Made by a program: the position numbers and the translations under genes. Of a DNA stretch of 64,000 bases, positions 1-11,887 are shown one piece after another. Under the pieces are notes generated by a model. The model made no database searches and was not told where the DNA came from. It saw nothing but the letters and a program-made list of their open reading frames with translations. This DNA is from Symbiodinium natans. Lineage: Eukaryota; Sar; Dinophyceae; Suessiales; Symbiodiniaceae. Position 1 is the stretch's first letter. Each line of letters starts with the position of its first letter. The DNA lies in contig CAJNDS010002151.1 of NCBI GenBank assembly GCA_905221605.1, positions 188,001 through 252,000 on the forward strand. The letters are read 5' to 3'.

Positions 1-43
1 AGGGAGGGAGAGAGAGAGAGAGAGAGCGAGAGCGAGAGCGAGG

Positions 44-79
<36 letters not shown>

Positions 80-158
80 GAGAGAGAGCGAGAGAGCGAG
101 AGAGAGAGACAGACAGACAGAGAGAGCGCAAGAGAGAGAGAGAGAGAGACTGAAAGAA
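1..158. repeat. GA-rich microsatellite
   Basis: The window opens in a purine tract of GAGA with GCGA and GACA interruptions, passing into GAAA near 150-180. A short CCCTAAA array follows at 184-222. Nothing coding is visible. A similar but longer purine tract lies at 57247-57852. Confidence 0.9.
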
Positions 159-247
159 AGAACCAAAGAAAGAAAGAAAGGTCACACCCTAAACCCTAAA
201 CCTTAAACCCTAAACCCTAAACCCTTCTCATGAGTTGCACAGCCGAG

Positions 248-2406
248 GTACTGCTGCCTCCTGGCCAACCCACAGAACTTAAACATCGAGGTCCTGCTGA
301 ACGTTCCTCCTGAGGACTGGCACTACAAAGCACAGCGCTCTCTTAGCGGGTTTAGGGTTTAGGGTTCAGGGTTTAGGGTTTAGGGTAGTCGGTAGAAGGA
401 ACCTCAGTCGCGAACTTCAGTGCCTCAGGAATCTCATTCCGTAATTGTGTGACCTCTGCTGGCTGAACACAGGGCCTACTATCAAGGGATTAAGGCTCGT
501 ACCCCTATGAGGTTGTAACCCTAAAGGTTTCCTTTAACATACTCCCAGTATCCCCAACACCCAAGGGTAAAACCTTAAGGGTCCAAGGTACAACTCCTAG
601 TTTAGGGTTTAGGGTTTAGGGTTTAGGGCTTCACCCGCAGTCCCCCCCCCCTCTCTACGCCCAAGCAGGCTCCATTGATGGCCTGGGTGGGCTGCAACAT
701 CTACTGTTTGTTTAAGAACCCCTCCAAAAGAAGCACGAAAGCATTCTTCCTTACAAGGGTAATAAAGGGATGATTTTTATCTTTGCTTGGGGTTCTTATG
801 CCACTAGTAGCTTACTTCGCCTTTAGTTGAACTTTAAACTTTTTGGGTTTCCTTATTTAGTAGGAACATTAAAGTTTAACCTTTTTTCCCCGTTGGTTAT
901 TGGAGAAGTAAGGTAGACATGTGGCTTTCTAGGCATCGTCAGCTCGGGAGCTTGATCCGGTGGGTTCAAAATCGCCTCCCTGTCTCCAGGGATGGACTGA
1001 GAGGGAGAGGTACTTGGGTATGCCAAGTAAGGGTTTAGGGTTTAGGGTTTAGGGTTTAGGGATATGGGGGGTTTACGATAACAGGGGTGCCTTCTTGGGG
1101 TCCCTTTGCTAAGGGGATCATATCATCTGAGAGTCGACAGTAGGGTCCCTTATGAGCAAAAACCCTGATATGGGTATTTCCCAAACTTTGGGTCCCCCTT
1201 TTGTACCCAAGCAGAATAGAATCCCCTTAAAAGGGACCTCCCAACAGGGCACCCCCCCCCCCCCCCCCCAGTTTCGGACACCCCCTTATATGGCCATAGT
1301 AATCGTCATGACCATACTAGCCAGAGCAACTTAGACAAGTAACTTGGGAAACTCAGAATGGTACCACATACAAATTCCATTTATTTTGTCGTGAGGGTTT
1401 AGGGTTTAGGGTTTGGGTTTAGGGTTTAGGGTTTAGGGTTTAGGGTTTAGGGTTTAGGGTCACTGGCAGGAGAGCCCCTTTGCCAAAGCAATGAAGCGTG
1501 CAACGCACGTGCTGGCTGCATGGCTGTGTAAGATCGAGCTGTAGACTGGCTTTAGGTTTGTTACCCCAGTGTTTCCTAAATTCTGGGCCTCTTAGGGTCT
1601 AGAGTTTTGGGTTTAGGGTTTAGGGTTCAGGGTTTAGGGTTTAGGGTTAGGTTTTAGGGTTTAGGTTAGCGTTAACATCCGGACATAGATCCCCTTAAAG
1701 ACTCACGCAGTCGTAGCCCATGCAGCCTTCAACAGAACATGCAAGGTGATCCCCAACGACACGGTGAGTATTTACACGCGTTTGTGGTGCGTGTATGAGG
1801 CCCGGTGATCGCTGAAAGGTTTGCTGAAAATGTCGGTAGTTCCCTAAACCCTAAACCCCAAACCCTACACCCCTTTTTGGGGTCCATATTGTAAGGGTGC
1901 CGTACTGCATATAGTACCCAAAAAAAGGGACCCTGATCTAGAGAACTACCCAGATCTGTTTGCATCTTGGTTTTGTCCGTTCGCGCCGCCCTCGGAAGTA
2001 GGAGCTGGCCTATTAAACTGCAGCCTGAATCCTACTACCCATGTCCAAGGCCAAAGCACGAAACCTTTCAGGTTTCAGGTTTAATGTTTATGGTTCAGGG
2101 TCTAGGGTGTAGGGCCTGTTTAGGGTTTGGGGCTTGAGGTTTAAGTTTCCATGGTGATCGAAGGTGCTAGAGCAGAACTCGCCCTCCCCACGTTGATGTT
2201 GGCATATCTCGTACGTCTCAGGATAGCTACGTTTAGGGCTAAGCTTCAACATTTCAACTGTCTAGGGTACAGTTAGGGTAAAGGTATAAGATTTGAGGAT
2301 TTGATTTAAGTGTCTTAGTGCTTCGGGTTGGAGAGGGTTTTGGGGTTGCCTTTCCCTTCAGCAGGCCTACCTCGGCACGCGCTGGGCAAAGACCGTGATG
2401 ATGCCG
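248..2406 (+). CDS. Copy 1 exons F-G: C-terminal half of TIR-like domain
   Basis: Four small exons encode [17 protein letters not shown] (248-311), [15 protein letters not shown] (1470-1514), [18 protein letters not shown] (1746-1799) and [14 protein letters not shown] (from 2365). In copy 3 most of this is one uninterrupted exon, so the joins are well supported. Junctions: GA donor at 312 to acceptor before 1470, GC at 1515 to 1746, GC at 1800 to 2365. WCVYE matches the TIR motif WCxxE, whose Glu is the NAD-cleaving residue in SARM1 and plant TIRs, so an NADase or signalling role is possible but not shown. All three introns contain telomeric repeats. The end of the last exon is uncertain. 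Confidence 0.7.
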
Positions 2407-5400
2407 ATGAGGCTTTCAATTAGGGACCCCAAAAGGACATAAGCAGAAGCATTTTATAGGGATGTCCCTACCTTATTGGGCTTGATTATAAGGGGGTTTA
2501 TATGGGATATCCCTATCCTAATTTTTGCTTACGTGCTTTTTTGGGGCCCTATATTCAACCCTCCTCTCAAGTTGGTCCAGTCGTCCTAGGATGCCCAGTA
2601 GTGCCCTGATTCCCTTTTTGGGTGTTTAGGTTCCCTTATAAACCCCTTTAAGCAAAAAAGGGCACCCTTTTTTGTCCGAGGTTACTGCGCAACCTAGTGT
2701 CATTGTTGGGTTCATTGGCTTGAGACCCCAAAACCTGAAAATATTCTTCCTTAGAAGTGCAAAATAGGTACTATTCTTCTTCTTCTTCTTCATATCAGTA
2801 TATATATATATATATTTATTTATTTATTTATTTTTCTTGGGGTGCTTGTTAAGCAAATAGTAGTGCAGCAAGAGCACAGGCCTCACACAGGGGCCCGCCT
2901 CCGCTGAGATCCCTTCTCCAACGATCTCCCACTGCTAGTTGCTGAACTTAGGATCAGTTCTTGGTTTTAGAGTTTAGGGTTCAGGTTTTCCTAAACCCTA
3001 AACCCTAAACCCTAAACCCTAAACCCTAAACTGAGAACTTTCAGCCTTCGGCACAGCATCACAGGATGTTGGAGATGTCGGGGGCTCATTCTGGGTTTTG
3101 CCCTTGAAGGCCTATTCGGGGTTGAGCGCTGAGGGAAATATAGGGGTCGGAATAAGCACTAGTATGTCCTTATAGTCTCGTCATGAATATACTGTACTTC
3201 CCCGAAACTCTATTCTAATTAAGTCCCTTAGCATAGAAGAAACACCAGGCCACGGCCCTCTGTGCAGTGTGCTGCGGTGATGCAGACCCTTCTTCTGCCC
3301 TGGTCGCTTGGCGTGCTCGTCGGCTCAGCTCTGACGGCGGTGCTGATACACTTCAGACAGACACAGAAGTTGGTGATCATACTCGCCATGTTCGTGCTTC
3401 TTGGCATGCGTTTGTCTTTTTTTCTGTCCCCCGGCCAAAAAAAACCTAGCCAAAGCAAATTATGCTCCCCTCCTACAGGCGTCGCATCGCATCGTGGGCT
3501 CCCTCGCATGTTCTCTGATGCGACGGGCTCTTGAAGGAGTCGTCGATCGTTAGGACGAAGGATCCCAGAATTGATGCTCTTGCAGCGGAAGCCTGGAAGC
3601 CTGTACTATCCGTAGGCCAGTAGGCTTCGACGAACCCTTGTATCTTAGATATCTTACTTACTGTCGATGGCCGAAAATCAGAGTCCCTCGTAAACGCACT
3701 ATTCCCTAAAGGTCCATGTCCCTCATTCTTATATCCTTGGGCCCCTAAGTCCCTAGATAGGAGAGACTTTAAGCCCCAAGTAGTCCCTGTTTAGGTGCAT
3801 GGACCCTTACGGTTACAGTTGGGCTGCCCTAAACCCTAAACCCTAAACCCTAAACCCTAAACCCTAAACCCTAAACCCTGTGGAGTCGATGGGGCCAAGG
3901 AATGTGACACTTACTGCCCTTTGCTTCATCACGTCCTGCATGGCAAAGCTGGGTAGTGCCTCGAGGAGGGCCTGGGTGAAGTTCGCCATCGTTCCTTTGC
4001 CGTAGTGGGGGTTTAGGGGTTAGGGTGTTAGGGTGTAAGGGTTTAGGGTTTAGGGTTGGTATCATTGTTACATTCTTAAGGGTACTTAAAGTCAACAAGG
4101 AATAGAAAGTCCCTAGGCAGTTAAGAAGTATACTTTTTGTTCACCACTTTTTGTTTTTCTGGGTTCCCTATACTAGATAAGTAGCCCAAAAAGCATGTAC
4201 CTTTTTTCCACCGGAAGTCACTGAAAACTTCAGGTTCGGACAGTGCACATCGGCTTAACTTTCACCAGCGCAGCCTTGGCGTGCATGTGGCTGAGCTTTC
4301 CGAGCCCCACGGGCAACAGTTGGGAGAGCTTCCTGCACTACTTCATCCCGGTGGCCGTGACGCTCTTCAACCTCTTGCGTGTTGCTCAAATCAACCAGCA
4401 ACAGCTGGAGAGCCGCGAGCTGCGCAGGCAGGCTGGGAACCTCCACATCCAGACCTTGGAAGATGCCACTTAGTAGCTGAGTGAGTACACTTGACACTTT
4501 TTGGGATACCATATTCTCTACAAAACTAAAAGTGTACCCTAAACCCTATAAACCCTAAACCCTAAACTGTACACTTCTGGGGGGCATATGAACTCAGCAG
4601 CTAAGGCCACGTGCTCCCATCCTTTGGATGAGGAGCGTATCCGCCTTGCCATCTCCGGCCGTGAGGCCCTTCTGGGGAGTTTGGTGAGCTCCTGTATACC
4701 TAAACCCCGGAACCCTAAACCCTACGAGCCCCATGAGGGTCAGATTCCTAAACCCTAAGCCCTAAGCCCTAAGCCCTAAACCCTAAACCCTAAACCCTAA
4801 ACCCTAAACCTGCTGGAAGTTGGCTCGTCATCGACACGACACGCCATCCCTACCCTTCCTGCCATGCATGTGGGTCTTGGATTTGTTGCGAATCTGGGGT
4901 TTGTCATCTTTGTTTTCTAAGGCGGGAAGGCATGGGTTGGCGTGGGATCTTGGCATTTCGTAGATTTGGGCTCTGAAGTTTGTACACAGCAATCCCTCTG
5001 CCGTTGCCCGGTGGAGCATTGCTAGACGGGTGGCAAAAAAAATAACCCTAAACCCTAAGCCCTAAACCATAAACCCTAAACCCTAAACCCTAAACAGGCA
5101 GAAGTGGACATGGCAATCCGGGTCCTCATGGAAGCTGGATCCTACAACGAATGCCTGCGACGCCGATACGAGGCTTTTTGATAATGGGGGTACCCTTTTT
5201 TCGGGGTTTAGGGTTTAGGGTTTGGGTGCAGAGACCTGCTGTTAAACAAGCGTTTAGGGTGTAGGGTTTAGGGTTTAGGGTTTAGGGTTTAGGGTTTAGG
5301 ATTCAGGGTTTAGGATTCAGGGTTTAGGGGGTGCCCCCACTTCCGGAAATCCCCATACGAGGCTGGCTTGAGCGTGAAAGGCCTTGGGAACACCGACCTT

Positions 5401-7195
5401 GTCGTCAAGACTTTTCTCGCTGCTGGGCCTTTGTTTCTCAAGAACCTGCTTTTCATTTTGCAGAGTGAACATCATTACCCTAAACCCTAAACCCTAAACC
5501 CTAGACCCTGTTGCTCCTGCACGGTTCTTTTCTTCTCAGGTGGTCATCCTCTGGGCATTGTCCATCGTGGACTCCATCGGCTTCTCCCAAAACTCATTTG
5601 TGAACTGCGAGCTGCATCCATTCTGGCTCGACGTGTCGATCGTGTTTCTGCCCCCCAGCTGCATTCAGCTGCTAGGACCCTTTTCCCTTTATGTAGGGGC
5701 ATGTAGGGGCTTAGGTTCCCTTCGAAGCCCTTTAAAGCCAAAAAGGGTACCCTTTTTCTTCCTAGCATGCTCTTGGGTCTAGGCTGTACTGCTCGGTTGT
5801 CAAGTGCTCCGCAGCCCTTGCCCTTGTTGTTTCTTCAAGAAACCCTTGTAACATACCCAACCCAAAGAAGGGTGCCCGTATTATACTATGGTTACTGGGC
5901 TACCAAGAGTGCCTTCTTCGGCGTAAGCGTTGATTGTGGAATGTCTGGTAAGACACTTGTTTGAGGTCGGAAGACTCACTCATAATATTCCCTTTCAGTC
6001 CCTTTATATTTATTCTACAAAACCACCCCCCCCCCCCCCTCCAAAAAAAAACTATTCTATTTGTTCAGTCCCCGGTTGGTTGGGTTGGAGGGGGGGGGGG
6101 GGGTCCAAGCCCTAAACCCTAAACCCTAAACCCTAAACCCTAAACCCTAAACCCTAAACCCTAAACCCTAAACCCTAAACCCTAAACCCTAAACCCTAAA
6201 CCCACCCTAAACCGAAGGATTACAGCAGCTGTGACGTTTCCGATCGTCATATGGGTGCTGGTCCGGAATGGGGGTCCTCATCGTGGCGCCTTCGCGGCTT
6301 CCCGGCCTGATCTATTGCCAGTTTTTGGTTTAGGGTTTAGGGTTTAGGGTTTAGGGAGGCCCTTGTTCCCTTTTTTAAAGGGTTCAGGTTCCCATCTTAT
6401 GAGCCCCTTAAGCCAAAAAAAGGGTATCCTGTTTTTTTCCCGGCTTACTCTTGGGTCTAGTGTTGGAGCCGAAGCAGGTAGGGATGAAAGTGTTTGGGGT
6501 ATAGTTATTGAGTTTAGGGTCTAGGGTATAAGCCTGTTGCAACGGGCATACTTACAAAGTTTAACTGCTCTTTGCTTAGAGCCCCCCCACTCTCAGCGAC
6601 AGCTACCCTAAACCCTAAACCCTAAACCCTAAAACCCCAGACATCAGTGAGCCCAATCCTTTAACTACCCCGAAGACCTATAGGAGGCACAGCAGCTAGG
6701 CGGGTGGCAGACAATGCCAGCCCGTCTAACCCTCAACCTTAAGTCCAAGCAAAACTCCCCCCCCCCCCCCAAAAAAAAAAAAAAAAATCAAGAAGCCCGA
6801 AACCAAAACAACCACCTCGGAACCCCAATCCCTAATGACATCCTGAACCTCCCAACAAAAACCCCAAACTCCTGAACGCCGCCGCCGGTACCCTACACCC
6901 CTAAACCCTAAACCCTAAACCCTAAACCCTAAACCCTAAACCCTAAACCCTAAACCCTAAACCCTAAACCCTAAACCCTAAACCCTAAACCGAGTCCATC
7001 ATCTGCTCGCGGGCGGCCTCGGCGGCCTTGGGCCTTCCACTATTGATCGAGATTCTTTCTCTGAGTTTAGGGTTTAGGGTTTAGGGTTTAGGGTTTAGGG
7101 CTACCCTCACCCAGATGCGGTTTGGGGAGTTCGGGGGTGTGAAGTTGATGTCGGCAAGCGTTTAGGATTTTGGGTTGTTGGGGCGGGGTGGGGTT

Positions 7196-7229
<34 letters not shown>

Positions 7230-10082
7230 ACGCCAACAGAAGGAATTCTTAACGGGTGCGGGGCGTCTGGGCGGGTTTACGGCCTCCACCTCTACAACAT
7301 ATGGTGACTTAGGGGTCCAAGGGGTTGAAGTTGAAACAAGTGTCCACGTATACCTGAGCCGTGTCTTTTCTTGGACTTGACGGGCTGTGGCTTCCGTATG
7401 CATGGCTTCAGAACATAGAGATTTCTTGACGTATTGTTTTGAAGGGGGTTCCTTCGTAGTTTGGGGGTAACTTAGGGGGTCAACGCCTATATACATATAT
7501 GTATACATGTATGTACAGATGAACACATGTATAGATAGATAGACATAGATATAGATATAGATATAGATATAGATATAGATATAGATATAGATATAGATAT
7601 ATTCGTATGCAGATGCGATTGAGGTTTGAGGTATCTGGTTCCTGATAGGGGCTGATGCAGAGCATCATCGTCGCGTTTGCAGCTGATGGTGTAGGATGCA
7701 GGGTTAGGGTTTAGGGTTTAGGGTTTAGGGTTTAGGGTTTAGGGTTTAGGGTTTAGGGTTTAGGGTTTAGGGTTTAGGGTTAGGGTTCGCGGGATTAGGG
7801 TCTTTGTTTGTTGCGGGGTGGGGGGGGGGGGGGGGGGGGGGGGTTGTGTAGGGAGTCGCCCTATGGCCTGGGAACGTGCTTGGTACTCGGATGTACAAGG
7901 AACCCTAAACCATAAATCCGGGGGCATTCGTCACTTTGTTCAGTGTGTCCCTGGGTACCTGACCGAAGCCCTAAGCCGCATCTGCGAGTTGAGATGTTTG
8001 CGGTGAACACTGGGTGCGGAGCCAGGCTCACATTAGGGCCTTAGGGGTTTAGGGTTTAGGGTTTAGGGTTTAGGGTTTAGGGTGTTGGTTCATACTTGAC
8101 AGATTGTGTCAGAAACCTTCTAACCCCTAGTGCAGGCCAGATCCTCAAAGCTACCTGTCAGCACATCCACTGGGTAGGCCCTTGGGATATTTGGATATGT
8201 TCCCTGATATTGGCTTTAAGGGGATAGTAGTTAGGAATATCCCTAAAACCCAAACCTTCAACCCTGAACCCTAAACCCCTGCAATGCGGCTTTGAAGTCA
8301 ACTAGGCAGGAGGACCAAAACAAGAACAGGTTCTTTTTCAGAGGCTCTAAAACGGCCAACCTTGTATAGGTCCTCTTGCATATCGTTTAAGAGGGCCATG
8401 TTTAGAACATGTTTACCTTAAACCCTAAACCCTAAACCCGAAACCCTAAACCCTAAACCTTTAAAGTCCCTCAGAAGGTTTAAAGGGCCAACCCAGCCGA
8501 GGATTGATTGCCACCTGCTTCGGAGTATCGACCTCATCATGGTCGACAGCCGCCTGGACGCCCTAAACCCTAAACCCTAAACCCTAAACCCTAAACCCTA
8601 AACCCTAAACCCTAAACCCTAAACCCTAAACCCTAAACCCTAAACCCTAAACCCTAAACCCTAAACCCTAAACCCTAAACCTGACGGGTGCCAAAAAAAC
8701 CCTAAACCTGAACTGCCAGACCCCGACTTCGAACTCCCAAACCTCCAACCTAAACCCCCTAAACCCCCTAAGCCCCCCAAACCCCTTAAACCCCTAATCC
8801 CCTAACTCCCTTAAATTCCCTAAACCCTAAACCAAAAATCCGGGCTTTTGAGCACGTGATTCAAGTTGCTAGAAGTGCTCCTGAAGCCACTCCCCCGGCC
8901 GACCCCCAAGAACCGAATCACTCTTCGCAAGCGGTTCATTCTTGCAAAGCGTTCCTTAAGCTACCATTGTCTCTTTTTTCATTTTTTTGAGGGGGGTTCT
9001 TAAGCAACTACTAGCACAAGGGCCCCTTTGGGGTAGTGTCAGGCCGAATAGCCCATCCTGGTACTCCGCAGTTTAGGGTTTAGGGTTTAGGGTTTAGGGT
9101 TTAGGGTTTAGGGTTGCGGGATGAGGAGTCCCCCACGCATTCGCGAGAGAAGGAGTTAAGTTTCGTGGCCCGAGGGCCTTCGGGATTCATCGTGACCGGG
9201 AGCCTCTTATGGCAATTTGGGTTTGGGGTTTAGGGTTTAGGGTTTAGGGTTAGGGGGGGGGCATGGCATTACGAGGCACCCACTGGGAGCAGTTCCTTTG
9301 GTGAGCGACATAAGTCAAGAAGGCGGCTGCTGTGAACATGCGTGTGGGCGCACAACCCTAAACCCTAAACCCTAAACCGCGCACCACTAGCAAGTCTACT
9401 GCAGGCCCTTGTCCCACGCAGGTCAGCTGGCAGGGCGCTCAGGGCAGTCAGACTTTGTGGGTTTAGGGTTTAGGGTTTAGGGTGTGATGTGAGTAATAGA
9501 CCTGATGCTTGCTGACCCTAAGCAGTGGACGTCCGTGCTTTGGTGTTTCCTGCTCTTTCCTTTGACTAAAAAATAAGCGTGGTGGGGAGTGCCACTCAGA
9601 GTGGTGCTTCTAGCACCTCGAGACAATAGCAATACTAATAGTAGTAGTCGCAAACATATAAACAATACAATAGTCATGCTAATGCATAGTAAAAAATAGT
9701 AGCAATCGTAGTACTAGTTATCATGGGGAGCAACAACAGAATGAACAAAAAACATACTCGTACCTGAACCGGACTATTTTAGGGGTCCCTTATTTTCGTA
9801 AACCCCCAAATATTTAAAAAAATATGAAATAATCATACTAATACCTGAACCAGGATGGGCTATTAGGCCCTATAATCCCCACAATCAACCCCTAGAAAGG
9901 GCCTTTGGAAGGGGTTATTAGGGCAGAATAGCCCGTCCTGGAACCGCCCTAAACCCTAAACCCTAAACCCTAAACCTCGAGGTGGATGGTGACTGGCTTC
10001 CGGCCCTTGATGGCCGCGATGTCGGCGCTGTGGAGTGTCCTCGGCCTCCTCTTCTGCTTCGAGCGCAGCGCGTCGCGGCTCG
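248..10082 (+). CDS. Copy 1 (3' part) of a TIR-like multi-membrane-span gene, many exons
   Basis: Exons recognised by comparison with copies 2 and 3 run in protein order: F 248-311, G 1470-1514, 1746-1799 and 2365-about 2406, membrane 3262-about 3420, membrane and I 4234-4464 and 4606-4683, H 5098-5172 and 5362-about 5450, membrane 5540-5667 and 5783-about 5840, possible membrane 6230-6300, J 9982-about 10082. Blocks A to E would lie before the window. Every acceptor used is AG|G; donors are GA (312), GC (1515, 1800, 4465, 5173, 5668) and GT (4684). Joining at these sites keeps the frame. The large gaps hold telomeric arrays and inverted-repeat elements. Whether the locus is still transcribed, and whether blocks 2407-3261 and 5841-9981 hide further exons, cannot be told from sequence alone. 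Confidence 0.6.
3262..3420 (+). CDS. Copy 1 membrane exon
   Basis: Open frame with [20 protein letters not shown] followed by a second hydrophobic run [13 protein letters not shown]. It aligns with copy 2 (LPAGFGLLLGSAWLLFL, near 19960) and copy 3 (VALGLLLGWLWWFIL, 40557). These are two consecutive membrane segments of the family. Exact ends are not resolved; the frame stays open to 3534 but loses resemblance to the paralogues after about 3420. Confidence 0.55.
4234..4683 (+). CDS. Copy 1 membrane plus coiled exon pair (block I), split by an introner
   Basis: Exon 4234-4464 encodes [20 protein letters not shown], then [20 protein letters not shown] and [16 protein letters not shown]. It stops appearing open at a TAG only because a 137-bp element follows. 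Removing 4465-4605 (GC donor, AG acceptor) restores [19 protein letters not shown] and the frame runs to GREALLGSL at 4683, where GTGAGC gives a donor. The hydrophobic part is two membrane helices; the QxxLE..LRRQ part is a likely short amphipathic helix. Copy 2 (20175-20569) and copy 3 (41040-41631) align throughout the first exon. Confidence 0.75.
4469..4605 (+). mobile_element. Introner, family 1 (CTTAG.AGCTGAGT termini), with nested telomeric core
   Basis: Imperfect terminal inverted repeats: CTTAGTAGCTGAGTGAGTAC on the left, and the complement of TATGAACTCAGCAGCTAAG on the right. It is flanked by the 4-bp duplication GCCA (4465-4468 and 4606-4609). Removing the element plus one GCCA restores the reading frame, with GC from the left duplication as donor and the element's final AG as acceptor. 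About 35 bases of CCCTAAA repeat lie in its middle, between GTGTAC and GTACAC. Confidence 0.85.
5098..5460 (+). CDS. Copy 1 block H exons (soluble linker domain)
   Basis: Exon 5098-5172 gives [20 protein letters not shown].. and the next, from 5362, gives [18 protein letters not shown]. Copy 2 (29962, 30663) and copy 3 (42869, 43913) have the same two pieces joined at different points. The intron (5173-5361) is bounded by a 10-bp direct repeat and holds telomeric arrays. The block has no recognised domain; it looks helical, and it links the two membrane regions. Confidence 0.7.
5176..5354. repeat. Telomeric insertion flanked by a 10-bp direct repeat
   Basis: The sequence ATACGAGGCT occurs at 5166-5175 and again at 5355-5364, on either side of 179 bases rich in TTTAGGG and TTCAGGG. 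One copy is needed to restore the exon. The outer edges carry weakly inverted GGGGGTACCC and GGGTGCCCCC, so it may be an introner carrying a telomeric core. Confidence 0.8.
5540..5840 (+). CDS. Copy 1 second membrane region
   Basis: Acceptor TTCTCAG|G at 5540 opens [20 protein letters not shown], aligned with ILIWVLAIVDSAGFADNYF in copy 2 (31313). The frame continues with [15 protein letters not shown], matching the QRWIDVSVGL segment of copy 3. A 111-bp element interrupts it; removal of 5668-5782 (GC..AG) gives [18 protein letters not shown], a further hydrophobic run. The 3' end near 5840 is uncertain because another partial element follows. Confidence 0.65.
5672..5782 (+). mobile_element. 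Introner, family 3 (CTAGGACCC / GGGTCTAG termini)
   Basis: A 111-bp element with inverted ends, flanked by GCTG at 5668-5671 and 5783-5786. The interior carries the recurrent GGTTCCCTT..AAGCCAAAAAGGGTACCC stem shared with copies at about 6350-6460, 17165-17276 and 55873-55983. Its last AG is the inferred acceptor, and the donor GC comes from the left duplication. Confidence 0.85.
6110..6203. repeat. Telomeric array
   Basis: Thirteen CCCTAAA units, in the 3' part of copy 1 just before the doubtful membrane exon at 6230. Confidence 0.95.
8561..8682. repeat. Telomeric array followed by an A-tailed motif
   Basis: Seventeen CCCTAAA units, then CTGACGGGTGCCAAAAAAAC, a variant of the A-tailed repeat end seen elsewhere next to telomeric arrays. 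Confidence 0.95.
9982..10082 (+). CDS. Copy 1 block J, last membrane exon
   Basis: After acceptor CTCGAG|G the frame reads [20 protein letters not shown] then [14 protein letters not shown], ending in a telomeric array at 10084. Copy 2 (RFMVSIFRPMVAVLSAV, 33389) and copy 3 (IMVTWFRPAAALLGTSLALL, 47415) align and share the acceptor phase. In copy 2 the frame reaches a stop soon after, so this is probably the C-terminal membrane segment. Confidence 0.65.
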
Positions 10083-10566
10083 AGGGTTTAGGGTTTAGGG
10101 TTTAGGGTTTAGGGTTTAGGGTTTAGGGTTTAGGGTTTAGGGTTTAGGGTTTAGGGTTTAGGGTTTAGGGTTTAGAGTCTATAAGGTTGTTTTATGTGTA
10201 TACTGCTTCGGGAGGGCTTCAAGGGGTTTTAGGGTTTGGGGTCCCTAGGTTTTCTTGGGTCAGTTCATGGTCCCTTAGTATGGGCCCTGAAGTGGGGACC
10301 CCGTACTTACTCTATAAAACCCAAGGGCCCATACTTCAGAACCCTGTTAAAGAAGGTACGGGACCACATGAAGGGCCCCCTATATACCCTAATCCCTAAA
10401 CAGCCCCTTGTCCCTGAACCCCCAGCCTCCCTTACAATGTGGGGCCCCTTATGTAGTTCAAAGCAAGTTATATCTTATGCAACATAACTTATAACATAAC
10501 TTATAAGTTATGTTGTCAGAGTTACAAATCGAGCAACTTGGATGACTGGACGGTATCAGTTCTCAC

Positions 10567-10673
10567 TCAGTCATGCCAGTTTAACCCTAAACCCTAAACC
10601 CTAAACCCTAAACCCTAAACCCTAAACCCTAAACCCTAAACCCTAAACCCTAAACCCTTCAGTCATGCCAGTT
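10567..10673. repeat. Telomeric array between 15-bp direct repeats
   Basis: TCAGTCATGCCAGTT at 10567-10581 is repeated at 10659-10673, with 77 bases of CCCTAAA repeat between. The arrangement resembles an insertion with target duplication. A second array follows directly. Confidence 0.85.
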
Positions 10674-11496
10674 AAACCCTAAACCCTAAACCCTAAACCC
10701 CAAACCCTAAACCCTAAACCCTAAACCACCCAAAACGTGGCCAGCTCAAGGCATCTCAACTCTTCGCTTGCCCGGGCCCTGGATGTTCCTTTTTCTGTTG
10801 CGGCTGAAGAGGCTTTCGGGTTTAGGGTTTAGGGTTTAGGGTTTGGCGTTTAGGGTTTATAAGGGTTTAGGGTTTAGGGTTTAGGGTTTGGGGTTTAGGG
10901 TTAAACGGTTAAGGGTTTAGGGTTTAGGGTTTATAAGGGTTTAGGATTTAGTGTTTGGGGTTGGGGGTCATGAAATCCCAGCAAAACCCAAAGTCACCGT
11001 ATCTGCAGCCAAGCTCCATGAAAACTCCGTTAATGGAAGAAGCTCGTGTATAGAACCCTGTTAGCTGCTAGAAGCCTCTACACATCAAAAACTCAAGCTA
11101 AGCGCTAAACCCTACAAAGCTTCATGAAGGCTGCAGGAAACCCCAAAACCGAAACCCTAAACAAGAACCCAAACCCTAAACCCTAAACACTAAACCCTAA
11201 GCCCTAAACGCTAAACCCTCTAGACCCTGAACGCCAAAGCCCCCCTCAAACCCGAGGCAGCCACTGCGAAGAACCCGAGAGTTCAGATTCCGAGGCCTTC
11301 GGGCTTGGGTTTGTGCTAGATTTTTCTTGGGTCATTGTTGAAAAACCCCCTAAACCCTAAACCCTAAACCCTGAACCCTAAACCCTAAACCCTGAACCCT
11401 AAACCCTGAACCCTAAACCCTAAACCCTAGACCGTAAACCCTAGCCCCGCGCAGCTGTCAGCAGCAAATGACAAACCAAAAGCGCCCAAATCCCTT

Positions 11497-11553
11497 GGGA
11501 ATGAGGGCCCTATATCGGCCCTTTGAGGCAATATATATAGGGCCCTCATTCCC
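11497..11553. repeat. Long hairpin
   Basis: GGGAATGAGGGCCCTATAT is followed after a short loop by its exact complement in inverted order (ending at 11553). A stem of about 19 bp with a loop of about 19 nt is consistent with a solo mini inverted-repeat element. Confidence 0.85.
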
Positions 11554-11887
11554 TACTAAGAACCAGGGGGTTTAGAGTTTTAGGTTGAGGGTTCTTTGCT
11601 TCGGGTTTGTGGGTTGCCTCCACCGCCAGGCGAGCTCTGACGCATCAGAGGCCACAAGTCTGAGTCAGCGCGCGGCTTCTTTTCGCAGCTCCGGCTGAGG
11701 ATCAGCAGCCCGAGGCCCAATTAACCCTAAACCCTAAACCCTAAACCCTAAACCTAAACCCTAAAGCCTAAACCTTTTGGCACTTGATGTGTACAGCTGG
11801 CTTCCTTCCTGGGCTGCCTGCAGCCTTGAAGGAACTTAGACGCTTTGGCTTGGACAACTGACTCATGAGTTCTTTACCTTCTTCAAG

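Larger units (their letters stand above)
5841..9981. other. Intron-like or spacer DNA with telomeric arrays, homopolymers and one doubtful exon
   Basis: Contents seen: the right end of a family 2 element (to about 5911), C and G runs, telomeric arrays at 6110-6203, 6900-6991, 7701-7797 and 8561-8682, a family 3 remnant at about 6350-6460, a G run at 7199-7227, an ATAGAT microsatellite at 7533-7592, and AT-rich DNA around 9630-9850. One stretch, 6230-6300, reads [14 protein letters not shown], similar to the LTPVLIWRLHL and LILPVTAFVLER segments of copies 2 and 3, and may be a displaced exon. No other coding similarity was found. Confidence 0.6.

Noticed and set aside
5425-5450. Possible second spliced-leader relic at TTTGTTTCTCAAG
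   Set aside because: Only the last few bases match, and it lies inside block H coding sequence.
7107-7526. 139-codon minus-strand ORF with a proline run
   Set aside because: The proline run is the complement of a G homopolymer, and the rest overlaps microsatellite; no paralogue or domain.
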